Source of the DNA: Silene noctiflora
Lineage: Eukaryota; Streptophyta; Magnoliopsida; Caryophyllales; Caryophyllaceae
Length of the DNA: 28,368 bases
Assembly: GCA_009801015.1 (NCBI GenBank)
Contig: VHZZ01011735.1
Coordinates: 1 to 28,368 of the forward strand
Reading direction: 5' to 3'
Position numbers and translations under genes: made by a program. The notes beneath the pieces are model-generated. The model had not been told where the DNA came from, ran no database searches, and worked only from the letters and a program-made list of their open reading frames with translations. Below are positions 20,001-27,438 of this stretch, piece by piece. How positions within the stretch are numbered: the stretch's first letter is position 1; each line of letters starts with the position of its first letter.

Positions 20001-22622
20001 TGCCAAAGCAGATACCGCAGTGAAGTCGTACATGTGTAGTCAAAGTTTGCTTACCCGTCTTTTCCATATGTTCAACAGGGTTGAACCTCCTATCTTGTTG
20101 AAGGTACAAGGTCTTATCATCTAAGTTCTGCCCTCATAACTGAGATATTATTAACTATTTATCCATTTGACCACTATACCTTTGTTTGTACTCTCTTTAA
20201 ACTAGTTGAAGGTTTTTCTTTTTCTGTTTCTTCCCAATCTCTCGAGGAAAAACTGCTTAGAATTCGTTGTGACTTTTCATGGTGTTTCTTGTTGCAGTTA
20301 CTGAAGTGCATCAATCATTTATCAACTGACCCTAACTGTCTGGAGAATCTTCAGAGGGCAGAAGCAATTAAACATCTTATTCCTAACCTTGAACTGAAGG
20401 AAGGGTCTCTAATTTCCCAGATTCATTATGAGGTGGAAATCCAAGTGTTTTTTTTTACTTTGATATTTGGATATTCTTTTTCTTTGGAAATTGTGCGCAT
20501 TTGTCATCTTGGGTCTTGGTAAAGACGAGTCCATTAGTGAGAGGAAAGGTTCAATGTCTTCAAATGGAACCCATTGTCCTGTTTTCTTCAAACTACTCTC
20601 TAATTGCCAAGAATGGTCCAGATTGCCGGCTAGTTTCTCTATTGGGTATTTATATATCTCGATGTGCTTTTGTATCACAATAGTTGACAAAAGGATACTC
20701 CCTCCATTCCACTAGGTTATTTACCCTCTTAAAAATATGTGAGGCGGATGTTGAAAAGTGTAAACAATCCACCGGAATAGAGGGAATAAGATTTTTATCT
20801 GGTATTGGTGATCTAAGATTTGTAAACTTTTGAGGTGATCAGAACGCTTAAGGAGATCTTTATATGTTACTCTGTAGTAGTTAGAGATCGTTACTTCTTG
20901 TGACATACAATGTGCAAAATTCTCCCATTACGCTATTTACATATCTGCTTGATCTATAGATTCTAATAGAATGTAAAGTAGTGAATCAAGAGAGAATACT
21001 TAAGAGAATACTAAAATTACCAGAGAAGAGAATGTGCTTCGTTTGTCGACAACATATTGCTTTGTAGATAATATATTGAGAATAGGGTGTATGCTTTTGA
21101 TAAGAGATTGTCCAGTGCTTATACGGTTATACCTGTAGTCCTGTACCACAGAGAATTCTGTTCAATTTTGGAAACTATAGACTACATTTTTCTGCTGTTT
21201 CAACTTTGTTTCGTTTCCATCTTAAAATGTAGACCACATTTTTCATTCTCTCTCTACTCTCAACACTTCCCTTGCAACCTGCTCCTTTAAGATATGTGCC
21301 TAAAAGTAATTGGCCGTGATCTTTTTGAGTTTTGATTAGCTCTTTTGATGGTTCTGACCGGAAGGTTTCTTTCTCTAAAGGTCCTCAACGCGCTGTTCAA
21401 CCTCTGTAAGATAAATAAGAGAAGACAGGAGCAAGCAGCTGAAAATGGAATCATCCCACACCTGATGAATTTTATCATGGTAGACTCTCCTTTGAAACAA
21501 TATGCATTACCCTTGTTGTGTGATATGGCACATGCATCAAGAAATTCAAGGGAGCAGTTACGAGCCCATGGTGGATTGGATGTATATCTAAGCCTGCTTG
21601 ATGATGAGCTTTGGTCCGTGACTGCGTTAGATTCAATCGCAGTTTGTCTTGCACATGACAATGACAATAGGAAAGTTGAACAAGCTTTGCTTAAGAAGGA
21701 AGCAGTGCAGAAGTTGGTCAAATTTTTCCAGGACTGTCCAGACCAACATTTCGTGCACATATTGGAGCCTTTCCTGAAAATTATTACGTAAGTTGTTCTT
21801 CTTTTGTCTCATAGGAAATTAGGAACTACATGCATTTATTTACACTACTCTATCCCAATTATTCGGTCCCCTTTTTTTTTTGAAGTCAAACGATGTCAAT
21901 ATACATTAGTTACCAGTCACTGTTTCCATGTTTGATGCAGGAAATCACCCCGAATAAACACAACATTAGCTGTCAACGGTTTGACTTCATTGCTCATTGT
22001 TAAACTGGATCACAGGGATGCTATAGCTCGGCTTAATTTGTTGAAGCTAATTAAGGTTAGGAAACCTGCTTTCATTATGCTATATATAATATGCTTCAAT
22101 TGTTTTAATGCTTGTTCTTAAAGCTCAAGATTGTGTGCATTGGCGACTTTGGCATCATATGGAGATTTTTATATTATGGTTTGGATCAGATGATTCATTT
22201 TCCTGCTTCCTTTTTTCCATTTTTAGGAATTAAATTTCTTGCTGAAAATCAGCACCCAATAAAAGTCCCAAGTGTTTTCAATAGTTGGGAAAGGTTTTTA
22301 AAGTTTCTATTTAAATTCTCGAGGCATAGTTGATGTGATGAGGGATCAGGATGACTATCTTATATAATCCATCTTTCAAACGATTAACGGGTTATGATAT
22401 TAGCTGACTGGCATTTGTTGATATGAATGTTATTTCTAGGCTGTTTATGAGCACCATCCTCGGCCGAAACAATTGATTGTGGAAAATGATCTTCCACAAA
22501 AGCTCCAGAATCTAATCGAGGAGCGAAGAGATGGGCAGCGAGCTGGTGGTAGTGGCCAAGTCTTGGTTAAACAAATGGCTACTTCTTTACTCAAGGCTCT
22601 CCATATCAACACTGTTTTGTAG
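2058..22622 (+). CDS. MAP3KE1: MAP3K epsilon protein kinase (25 exons, 1363 aa)
   Basis: This is a Ser/Thr MAP kinase kinase kinase of the plant MAP3K epsilon family, related to yeast Cdc15/fission yeast Cdc7. In Arabidopsis the family is needed for pollen viability and associates with the plasma membrane. Exons: 2058-2114, 3279-3413, 4318-4338, 4845-4918, 5018-5108, 5190-5273, 8236-8337, 8879-9010, 9932-10003, 10898-11001, 11995-12079, 12478-12852, 13496-13822, 13906-13950, 15248-15427, 15526-15609, 16295-16386, 17044-17127, 17511-17818, 17889-18305, 19721-20103, 20298-20432, 21381-21787, 21941-22055, 22440-22622. All junctions are GT-AG with compatible phases, and the sum is 4092 nt. Residues 20-273 are the kinase domain, followed by an acidic linker and an ARM-like C-terminus ending in ALHINTVL. 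The start at 2058 ([19 protein letters not shown]) matches the family N-terminus. No frameshift or internal stop was seen. Least certain are the intron 19 acceptor and the exon 13 donor. Confidence 0.96.
2115..3278 (+). other. Intron 1 (1164 bp)
   Basis: Donor GTGAGT follows the TAT codon at 2112-2114, and the acceptor ends GATAG before ATGCTTGG. The intron contains a poly-T run near 2142-2158 and a decayed viral-type coding relic (about 2585-2800, annotated separately). The remainder shows nothing recognisable. Confidence 0.85.
2585..2800 (+). pseudogene. Endogenous pararetrovirus movement-protein-like relic (tentative)
   Basis: In the frame set by codons starting at 2624, about 40 sense-strand codons resemble the conserved core of the movement-protein domain of Caulimoviridae, copies of which are known integrated in plant genomes. 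The frame is broken by a stop shortly after 2750, and similarity drifts between frames on both sides, so nothing intact is encoded. Other parts of a provirus (capsid, reverse transcriptase) were not seen nearby. The identification comes from recognising a short conserved pattern; a different ancient retroelement is possible. Confidence 0.4.
3414..4317 (+). other. Intron 2 (904 bp)
   Basis: Donor GTATGT, acceptor TTCCCAG. A pyrimidine-rich stretch of about 200 bp (about 3980-4200) and a short TA dinucleotide run (about 4268-4283) precede the acceptor of the 21-nt exon 3. No gene or element is recognised. Confidence 0.85.
4318..4338 (+). other. MAP3KE1: Exon 3, a 21-nt micro-exon
   Basis: The seven codons for QEIDLLK sit between CCCAG and GTACTC. 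This heptapeptide is exactly what the kinase alpha-C helix region requires between NIIM (exon 2) and NLNHKNIV (exon 4). Both flanking introns are phase 0, so skipping would delete seven residues without a frameshift, including a glutamate that in kinases normally pairs with the ATP-binding lysine. The Glu in QEI is the candidate. Confidence 0.93.
4339..4844 (+). other. Intron 3 (506 bp) with GAY microsatellite
   Basis: Donor GTACTC, acceptor TTTACAG. It contains the trinucleotide repeat block at 4620-4746, annotated separately. The remainder is unremarkable. Confidence 0.85.
4620..4746 (+). repeat. (GAT/GAC/AAT) trinucleotide microsatellite
   Basis: About 127 bp of near-uninterrupted trinucleotides grade from GATAAT dimers through GATGACGATAAT units to GATGACGATAAC units. 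The three phases of variation suggest stepwise expansion by slippage. It lies within intron 3, so its length polymorphism would not alter the protein. Confidence 0.95.
5325..6545 (-). mobile_element. 5'-truncated, decayed RTE-type LINE (antisense)
   Basis: Read on the minus strand, the segment gives broken pieces of a plant RTE-clade reverse transcriptase in order. Around 6540-6415 is the block with [11 protein letters not shown] and [14 protein letters not shown]. Around 6330-6290 is a piece with SRKKTEY, then near 6230-6140 [18 protein letters not shown]. Around 6080-6060 is KGKFYRT, near 5950-5870 AEIRMLRWI and [11 protein letters not shown], and near 5650 ALEAP...WRERIHV. Stops and frameshifts interrupt it throughout. 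The element ends on the minus strand with GGACTAAGGCTCTGTTGTTGTTG (complement of about 5329-5351), the TTG-repeat tail typical of plant RTE LINEs and the SINEs they mobilise. The 5' end is missing, the usual result of incomplete reverse transcription. Confidence 0.85.
6658..6920. mobile_element. Stowaway-type MITE (263 bp) in intron 6
   Basis: The element begins CTCCCTCCATTCAACTCC and ends with its near-perfect complement (25 bp, one mismatch), flanked by TA on both sides (6656-6657 and 6921-6922). TA duplication and CTCCCTCC ends are the hallmarks of Stowaway MITEs of the Tc1/mariner superfamily. No coding capacity. Confidence 0.93.
8338..8878 (+). other. Intron 7 (541 bp) with tandem duplication
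   Basis: Donor GTACTT, acceptor TGTTCAG. The last roughly 350 bp form the first copy and the non-coding part of the second copy of a tandem duplication that also covers the beginning of exon 8 (see the repeat at 8527-8945). Confidence 0.88.
8527..8945 (+). repeat. Tandem duplication of intron 7 end plus start of exon 8
   Basis: Copy A (about 8527-8733) and copy B (about 8734-8945) align end to end with an offset of 207-211 bp. Shared landmarks are GAACTTCTGAAT, GTTCAATTTTATGTTGCTGAAA versus its B form, and TCAGGAGTTTGTRCTGCATCAGATATATGGAG. Copy B contains the true acceptor and exon 8, while copy A ends after the homologue of exon 8 codons 1-23. The copies differ at many positions, so the duplication is old. 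Confidence 0.93.
8668..8733 (+). pseudogene. Dead copy of the first part of exon 8
   Basis: Within duplication copy A, an AG acceptor at 8666-8667 precedes codons giving [15 protein letters not shown], against [15 protein letters not shown] in the real exon. A one-base deletion after TGGAG shifts the frame, and TGA follows within five codons. There is no donor equivalent to that of exon 8. If the acceptor were used, the transcript would carry a premature stop inside the kinase domain. Confidence 0.88.
9011..9931 (+). other. Intron 8 (921 bp)
   Basis: Donor GTCTAG, acceptor TCTTACAG. I see no gene, repeat or mobile element in it. Confidence 0.85.
10004..10897 (+). other. Intron 9 (894 bp)
   Basis: Donor GTAAAT, acceptor ATTTCAG. 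It contains a G/T-rich block with GGTGGTGG and GGGGTGGG runs (about 10263-10450) followed by a T/C-rich region and a two-copy repeat just before the acceptor (annotated separately). Confidence 0.85.
10755..10872 (+). repeat. Duplicated pyrimidine-rich segment ahead of exon 10
   Basis: TTGACACTTTTTGTCAATGT and the following T/C tract ending CTTCTTATAG occur at 10755-10816 and 10817-10872. The second copy lacks a short TTTTTTC stretch. Each copy contains a small perfect palindrome (TTGACA...TGTCAA) and a CTTATAG that resembles a 3' splice site. Confidence 0.9.
11002..11994 (+). other. Intron 10 (993 bp)
   Basis: Donor GTAGTT, acceptor GTTGCAG. The intron splits an arginine codon (phase 2). Nothing else recognisable was found in it. 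Confidence 0.82.
12080..12477 (+). other. Intron 11 (398 bp)
   Basis: Donor GTAAGT (perfect consensus), acceptor ATGGCAG. Plain T-rich plant intron, no internal features. Confidence 0.82.
12853..13495 (+). other. Intron 12 (643 bp, contains assembly gap)
   Basis: Donor GTAAAA, acceptor TTGCAAG. The true length is unknown because 78 Ns lie inside. The flanking exons join in frame (LQK to [12 protein letters not shown]), so no coding exon needs to be hidden in the gap. Confidence 0.8.
13236..13313. other. Assembly gap (78 Ns)
   Basis: A run of 78 undetermined bases preceded by poly-T (TTTTTT) and followed by TGATATATATATG, suggesting that low-complexity sequence stopped the assembly. Confidence 0.99.
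13951..15247 (+). other. Intron 14 (1297 bp)
   Basis: Donor GTAAAG, acceptor TTGGTAG. I found no recognisable gene or repeat. Short open frames near 14778-15047 and on the opposite strand have no known similarity and look like chance. Confidence 0.82.
15610..16294 (+). other. Intron 16 (685 bp)
   Basis: Donor GTGAGT, acceptor TATTGCAG. It holds a C/A-rich block with an ACC/CCA repeat (about 15930-16020) inside a possible degenerate MITE (annotated separately). Confidence 0.82.
15731..16109. mobile_element. Degenerate Stowaway-like element (tentative)
   Basis: The left end is TA followed by CTCCCTCCAATTCTC at 15731. Two candidate right ends carry imperfect complements: GAGAATTGGGGGG near 16029-16041 and GATTGGAGGGAA near 16098-16109. 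Neither is followed by TA, so the right boundary is eroded or misassigned. The interior is C-rich with a CCA microsatellite and codes for nothing. Confidence 0.35.
16387..17043 (+). other. Intron 17 (657 bp)
   Basis: Donor GTGAAG, acceptor TTTGCAG. Phase 2 interruption of a serine codon. No repeat or gene recognised. Confidence 0.82.
17128..17510 (+). other. Intron 18 (383 bp)
   Basis: Donor GTAGGT, acceptor CTGTCCAG. Splits an arginine codon. No internal features. Confidence 0.82.
17819..17888 (+). other. Intron 19, 70 nt, with two in-frame acceptors
   Basis: Exon 19's frame meets TAA at 17824, while the downstream conserved frame is shifted by one. A 70-nt intron from GTATGT (17819) to TATTCAG (17888) restores the frame (70 is 1 mod 3). 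A second AG at 17896-17897 gives a 79-nt intron, also in frame, dropping V-D-P. Both are near the lower size limit for plant introns. Confidence 0.75.
18306..19720 (+). other. Intron 20 (1415 bp)
   Basis: Donor GTAAAA, acceptor CCCTGAAG, which is unusual in having AAG rather than CAG or TAG but is the only choice that yields GAG-GTC-TCT (EVSGRG). Contains a 273-bp MITE at 18570-18842. The 19000-19700 part shows nothing recognisable. Confidence 0.82.
18570..18842. mobile_element. Stowaway-type MITE (273 bp) in intron 20
   Basis: The ends begin CTCCCTCCCTTCAAAACCAC and match the complement of the right end over more than 30 bp with few mismatches. TA flanks both sides (18568-18569 and 18843-18844). 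The interior contains a directly repeated segment of about 40 bp (ATATTAGTATAAGTACATGG at about 18632 and 18673). Confidence 0.92.
20433..21380 (+). other. Intron 22 (948 bp)
   Basis: Donor GTGGAA, acceptor TCTAAAG. It contains a small MITE at 20698-20786. Nothing recognisable in the remainder. Confidence 0.82.
20698..20786. mobile_element. Short Stowaway-like MITE (89 bp) in intron 22
   Basis: The left end CTCCCTCCATTCCACTAGG and the right end (complement TTCCCTCTATTCCGGTGG) form an imperfect terminal inverted repeat, with TA at 20696-20697 and 20787-20788. The interior pairs further (GGTTATTTAC with GTAAACAATCC), so the whole element could fold into one hairpin. Confidence 0.8.
22056..22439 (+). 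other. Intron 24 (384 bp)
   Basis: Donor GTTAGG, acceptor TTTCTAG. No internal features seen. Confidence 0.82.
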
Positions 22623-22780
22623 TTGTTTTAATCTTGTATTTTTTTGTTTTGTTTTTCGCCCTTCAACCTGTATGGCTGTATGTTTGCTTAGTAAGGTTGA
22701 TCATGTAATTAAATTTCACTTTTATTTGTGCTTCGTAAGTAATGAAGTAGCATTTGGTTCCTGCATCTGAAAGCAATCAC
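22623..22780 (+). terminator. 3' UTR and likely polyadenylation region of MAP3KE1
   Basis: T-rich and TGTA-containing sequence (TTGTATTTTT, TGTATGTTTG) is followed by an A-rich TAATTAAATTTC near 22707 and AATGAAG near 22741. This is the usual arrangement of far-upstream and near-upstream elements of plant poly(A) sites. The exact cleavage site cannot be fixed. Confidence 0.4.
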
Positions 22781-23425
22781 TTGGTGCTTTTGGTACGTGA
22801 TCATGGGTGGGAGCCTGTGTCACTAAGGTAATGTTGTTGATACGTTAATTCTCAATAGTGACACCCTCCTTATGATCTAGGTAAAACCAATATTTTTCGA
22901 GAAACTTTTAAAACCGACTTATGGATTTGTCATCCGTTTCATAGCTGTCTAAGCATGTTGCAGCCTGATATTGGGTGACTTGTGGAAGTTGTAGGCATGG
23001 GTGTGTCTACACATGTACTAGGCCGCATTTCTCCCTTATCTATCCTCGGCCCTCATTCTTTGATCCGGATGTAGATCTGTCGTATGGAAGATTGCGCTTT
23101 ATCTCGCACTAATTATAGCTGCATGGACATAAACTTTAATATGAGAAACTATAAATTCTTGCAATGTAAAAATACTTGATCAAGTCATGATTATGTACTC
23201 CCCTGAGACCTATCACCTTTATTTTGATCTGACAATCACGAAAGCTCGTCAATGACCAGGAGAGAGGAAATAACTCTTAAATTATTTTGGAATACACCTT
23301 CACAACATATCAATCTTAACCGTATTTGAAAAATTAAAACAAATGGCTGGTACATGTATCAATAATTAGTTACGATAAATCCGCAAACGTACCTCTTCAT
23401 ATTTGTTACTAGAGTTAGAGCAAAA
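22781..23425. other. Intergenic, no recognisable feature
   Basis: AT-rich sequence downstream of the kinase gene. I see no coding region, RNA gene or repeat. Confidence 0.6.
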
Positions 23426-24490
23426 AATTCGATTATCCGAACTGCTTCGATATGCGGTCCAAACTTTTAGGTATCCGATCAGAACTTTTGGATATCCAAT
23501 CCGAAAGTTAAGTTTGGATCGGACATCTGATCCAAAATCTTTGGTTTTTGGATCACATATAGATATTAGAATTAAAACATTTGAATATCCGATCTGATAT
23601 AACCTATATTTTTATCAATGAAAACAGACTAGTGTAGTGGTACTAACTTCATATACCAACCAAGTGGTCCTGTGTTCGACTCCCACCATAATCGCATTAT
23701 TTGTGTTTTTTTTCTTTTCTTTACTATCCACTCATATTTTCTGATGAAAAATATCTCGACAATATCTCAACATATTTTAGGGGCCTCCTTTTTATTGGTG
23801 CACGGGGTCTCCGAATTATTTGAGACGCCCCTGATTACCCGTTTTTATTTTATGAGTGTTTAGATTGTAATCCTTATATTGGGCTTGTGTGAAATTCCCA
23901 GCGTTGCAGTGTTGGACTATTATTTTTAAATCGCTCCATTTTTTTCGTGCCTTTTTAAAATTTACATCGCTATTTTAAGTAATTTTAGTACGGTTTTTCT
24001 ATCATGTGCCTACCAAGCCCATGCTAAGAGTTTAACTAACTTTACAAAATTACGATCATCCTTATCAATTACTCCTCTAACTAATCCGTATTTTTCTCTC
24101 ATCTCAATTACACTTTTCCAAATATATATTATCTCCTTCATTTTCAATCTCCGGAAGTACGGAACTCAAGGACATAACAACTCCAACCCCGATATGACAA
24201 CTTTACAAAAGTTTTAAATATAGGAAACATATATATAAATGGTACTTAAATTTTACGTCGAGATCGAGTAAAAATACAAAAGAAAATCATCATGTAAGAC
24301 GATGGATATAATCGTGTTTCAAACTTAATTTTCAAATAAATTCCAAAATATGGATATTTGTTGGATATCCACATCCGATACGATTATTTTTGGATCCGAA
24401 ACATCTGGTTCGGATATGTATATCTAATTTCAGAAATTTCTAATATGAATTCTATCCGAACTAGCGATTTGGATCGAATATCCAATCCAT
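23426..24490. repeat. Repeat with GGATATCC/TCCGAAC motif clusters at both ends
   Basis: The left cluster (23428-23602) and right cluster (24340-24490) are both dense in GGATATCC, TCCGAAC, GGATCGAA and TCCGATC motifs in either orientation. The roughly 740 bp between carries almost none. Subterminal clustering of a short motif is typical of DNA transposons with transposase-binding repeats (hAT, CACTA). No clean terminal inverted repeat or coding frame was found. Confidence 0.45.
23622..23735 (+). mobile_element. tRNA-derived SINE-like promoter head (tentative)
   Basis: TAGTGTAGTGGT at 23630-23641 fits the RNA polymerase III A box, and GTTCGACTCC at 23674-23683 fits the B box. Their spacing is close to that within a tRNA. 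The flanking segments do not fold into a good tRNA cloverleaf, so it is not a functional tRNA. A T-rich stretch follows at about 23700-23730. This could be the 5' part of a SINE or a decayed tRNA copy. Confidence 0.5.
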
Positions 24491-24499
24491 GTTACAGCG

Positions 24500-24640
24500 T
24501 TTGAAGTTGTGCACTCAACCCATTGGCCATAAATTTGGCAAAACCTCAGTAAAAGCCATAAACCCATAACCCCAGCGTGGACCGTTTTGGTTTCATCTCC
24601 TTCTTGTTCAATTCTTCCCTGCTTTAAGACCTCCAAGGTA
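24500..24640 (+). other. Possible orphan first exon / leader (tentative)
   Basis: A less AT-rich stretch holds GCCATAAACCCATAACCCC (resembling telo-box/AAACCC promoter or leader motifs) and a pyrimidine-rich TCATCTCCTTCTTGTTCAATTCTTCCCTGC, and ends CTCCAAG-GTAATA, a plausible splice donor. It lacks an ATG in a good frame. It may be the non-coding first exon of a gene whose body was displaced or destroyed by the insertion to the right. Speculative. Confidence 0.25.
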
Positions 24641-24967
24641 ATAAGGTATGTTGTTTATGTCAAATTTTAAGCTTTATTAATTTACGGAATTATTTTTTCC
24701 TACAGTTTTTCATACAATTTTCATATCATTATCATGCTTAATTGATTACCAAAGATTATAAGTTTTCTCTTTCCGCCTTGTTAATATTGAATCCTCATTC
24801 CATTGTAAAATTGATTGAAATTCCTATGGCTGAAATTTGGAGATGGCGAAATTGTAGAATGTGACAAAACACTGTAACTCTTGTAATTGTCGAATTCTCA
24901 ATGATTTTTTTTTTTTACTGTTTTACAATGCAAATTGGCAAGAATTGGATTGAAGATATTATGATAA
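24641..24967. other. AT-rich, no recognisable feature
   Basis: Intron-like composition between the possible leader and the Helitron-like end. Includes a T run at about 24906-24917. No gene seen. Confidence 0.5.
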
Positions 24968-24999
24968 CTAGTCACTTAGCCGCGCCCTAATGGGCGCGG
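24968..24999 (-). mobile_element. Helitron-like 3' terminus
   Basis: On the minus strand the order is a perfect 8-bp GC hairpin (CCGCGCCC, ATTA loop, GGGCGCGG at 24999-24980), eight spacer bases, then CTAG (24971-24968) followed by T. Helitrons end in CTRR preceded by a short GC-rich hairpin and insert between A and T, which this matches. The element body would lie to the right. Its 5' TC end could not be located, so the length is unknown. Confidence 0.6.
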
Positions 25000-25712
25000 T
25001 ATTGCGGTTATGTATAAATTTGTAGGTTAGATTCCACGGTCGCTTATGTTCTCATTGTATGCTTCATCGTTCAGTACATTGGCACCCCCATTGTCATTTG
25101 TGACAGTGCCAACCAACGGGAACTGATTAGCGTCCTTACGCTTTTCCTAACTTCCACTATGCTCGGAGTTCTCAGCTGCTCAACTGTGCCCACGCATGCG
25201 GCTGTTTCGTCAACTTCAGTTTTGCTTGTACGCGCATCATTTTCAGGGGGACGGTCAACGCTGCCCAGTCCAACAATAACTTGCTTGAGTACCCACTCCA
25301 TGAATTTGAGGATTCCTGAAGGAGGTTTAATGCACAACTACACATCAGAGTGCAGATAATAAGAAATAAAATGCCAAATGAACTGAAGCGCCAATGCTAA
25401 ATTGTCACGCTAAAAAGAGACATGAAACATAACAAAAAGCGACTGAATCGTGAGACCAAGCACAAATAATAATAGAGGAAAACGCTCAACGACTGAACAC
25501 ATTTGCTGCAATGAGCTCAAGAGACTATCTTTTACCACTTACTCAAAGCACAAATCAAAAGGAACAATTACAATAACTCAGAAATTGTGTAGCAGGGTTA
25601 GTCTAAGACCTCAGGACCCCAAATAAACAGTTTGCAACACCATATGTGTTTTGGGACCAACTTCTCGTCCTGCCAAATGTAGATTATAGTTCATTGTCAA
25701 GGTTGTTGTTTC
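25000..25712. other. Helitron-like interior, unrecognised
   Basis: A minus-strand open frame of 88 codons (25337 to 25071), with a KPPSGILKFMEWVLKQVIVGLG stretch ahead of a hydrophilic tail, has more protein-like composition than its surroundings, but I do not recognise it. It may be a fragment of a captured gene or of an element-encoded protein. The rest of the stretch shows nothing. Confidence 0.35.
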
Positions 25713-26039
25713 GAAAGTGATGAGTTGTCCGATGGTGATAATGAAAGAGGTATAACTTCTGAAAGTACAAAGAAGTGGGATGCGTTGATAAACGAGGTTT
25801 TAAAATCAGACACTCGGTTGCTTATTAGAACATATGAGCAACTTCGTATACTTGGGGAGAAACTATTGCTATGGGGTTATGCAGTCTTTGATTAAGGTCA
25901 TCGTATCAGGAACCGTAATGCAGAAGTCATTATTGTGTGCAAGCAGCTTCAGACAGTTCATAGTATCATAATGACTGGAGCTCCGATTCAGAACAAATTG
26001 GCTGAACTTTGGTCATTGTTCGACTTATTTTCCCCGGGT
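25713..26039 (+). pseudogene. Fragment of a CSB/RAD26 (ERCC6, CHR8-type) SNF2 ATPase gene
   Basis: The 109 codons read LLIRTYEQLRILGEKLL, then [22 protein letters not shown], then [34 protein letters not shown]. [18 protein letters not shown] is characteristic of the CSB/RAD26 branch of SNF2 helicases (transcription-coupled DNA repair). The glutamate of the DEGH box (motif II) is replaced by TAA at 25893-25895, and two or three residues before WGY are missing. Flanking helicase motifs are absent. It ends at a GT (26038), perhaps an old exon boundary. It is a dead partial copy lying to the right of a Helitron-like end, consistent with gene-fragment capture. Confidence 0.85.
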
Positions 26040-27438
26040 ATTGTAACAATTAAGTTAGCGTGAAACATTCACCGAATGTGTTATTCTGAATATAATTAAC
26101 TTATACTGCAAATATTAGACATTTCTTGAGTACGACCGTCTCACAATACAATCTAGCGCTTGTACAATATTTACAGTGGAGAATGTTGGAGAGTGAACTC
26201 ACCTCTTCATTGATGCTCTTCAATGAGAAATTCATGCCTGATACAACAGTGACGACAGGCTCATTGGAGATGAGCACTCTCTTAGGCTCACTGGTTGTAC
26301 CATTGTTAAGCATTTTGTGCGAATTCAGTTATTGCCAAGTTACCTATGCCATCTGTAACTTCACAACTGAATGTAGCCCTGTTCTCCACTCAAATAGACC
26401 ATTCAGTGCAGGTTTTGTAACGCATTCCAGGTTATGCAGAGATGGTAAGGTAATTAGAGCTTATGTTGGTGTAGATATGCAGGATGGTATAACTGAAAGG
26501 AAGTACTGAAGCAACCGTGGGCGGAACTACGCAATTATTATTTAAACAGGATCAAGGAGCACATAAAGCAGCAACTACCTGAAAGCGTAGATAGCGTATC
26601 ATACGATCCTTCACATGTTAGGTTATCCCCTAGCTTCACGCTCTAATTCAGTGAGTCGCATGCTCACTTAGCCGTTCTTTAAATGGGTATGTTTATACAT
26701 AGTATCACAAAAGTGTAGCATAGTCTCGAATTTAAAGGCGTTTAGCATTACTAAATATAGCTCATCAGTTGATGGATTGGGTTGTTAGAATAGCTATACG
26801 CAGGTACGAGTTTCAGAATGGTAAGTTTGAAAATGTGCGTAAAGGAACCGTTTAAATGCAGGAACCGTTGTACAATTAATGCAGACCAACAGATACCTTA
26901 GGCATTTCACAGTAACGGCCCCAAAGGCTTTTTAAAAAACGAAACCTTTTCATAATCTGAAACATACGACCAAAATAAGCAGCATAGAACCACAAAACTA
27001 CTATTATTTTTTTTAAAAAAGATAACTCACTGCAGAGATATACATATATCAGAGGAATTGGACATGTATTTCATTTATCCGAAAAACATATAACTTTGCT
27101 GAATTAATAAGTTGTCTCAGGCACAAAATAAAGGTCAAAGAACAAAACAGTCGTAGCAATGCAGAGAAAAACCACAGGATTTGGGCATGTATTTCATTTC
27201 TGCGCAAAATAGGAATGTTTGTTGAATGAATAGGTTGTCTTAAGTGATCAGACATGTGCGTTGAACTGGAAGATTCTTTGGAATTACGTATGATTGAAAG
27301 TAATTCACAGAACATTGTTTGATGCCGAAAATGGTTCACAAATTACGGAATTACAAACAGCAAACATTGATCAGTTATAGAGAAAACTAACATAACAGCC
27401 AAAAAAATACATACTATTGTTATCCTGCTACAAATAAC
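26040..27438. other. No confirmed gene; short open frames and a direct repeat
   Basis: A minus-strand stretch starting at 26313 (NGTTSEPKRVLISNEPVV) ends with an apparent splice donor GAAGAG-GTGAGT near 26205-26194 and looks like a captured exon, but I cannot name it. A plus-strand frame at 26126-26509 overlaps it and is probably a shadow. Two related segments of about 65 bp (CATGTATTTCATTT) occur at about 27053-27119 and 27176-27243. I see nothing else. Confidence 0.4.

Larger units (their letters stand above)
15248..22622 (+). other. MAP3KE1: Exons 15-25: ARM/HEAT-like C-terminal region
   Basis: Residues about 569-1363. Leucine-rich helical blocks such as [63 protein letters not shown] and LEPFLKIIT have the two- or three-helix look of armadillo/HEAT repeats, as described for this family. 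A less structured Ser-rich insert (exons 19-21) interrupts them and contains the conserved [23 protein letters not shown]. Exon 25 ends with [19 protein letters not shown] and TAG at 22620-22622. These repeats presumably mediate protein contacts and localisation; this is inferred from the family. Confidence 0.9.

Noticed and set aside
21287..21760. 157-codon open frame on the minus strand
   Set aside because: It is the antisense shadow of exon 23, which encodes the conserved ARM-like block of MAP3KE1.
23622..23695. Possible functional tRNA gene
   Set aside because: A and B boxes are present but the acceptor and anticodon stems do not pair, so at most it is a tRNA-derived repeat or relic.
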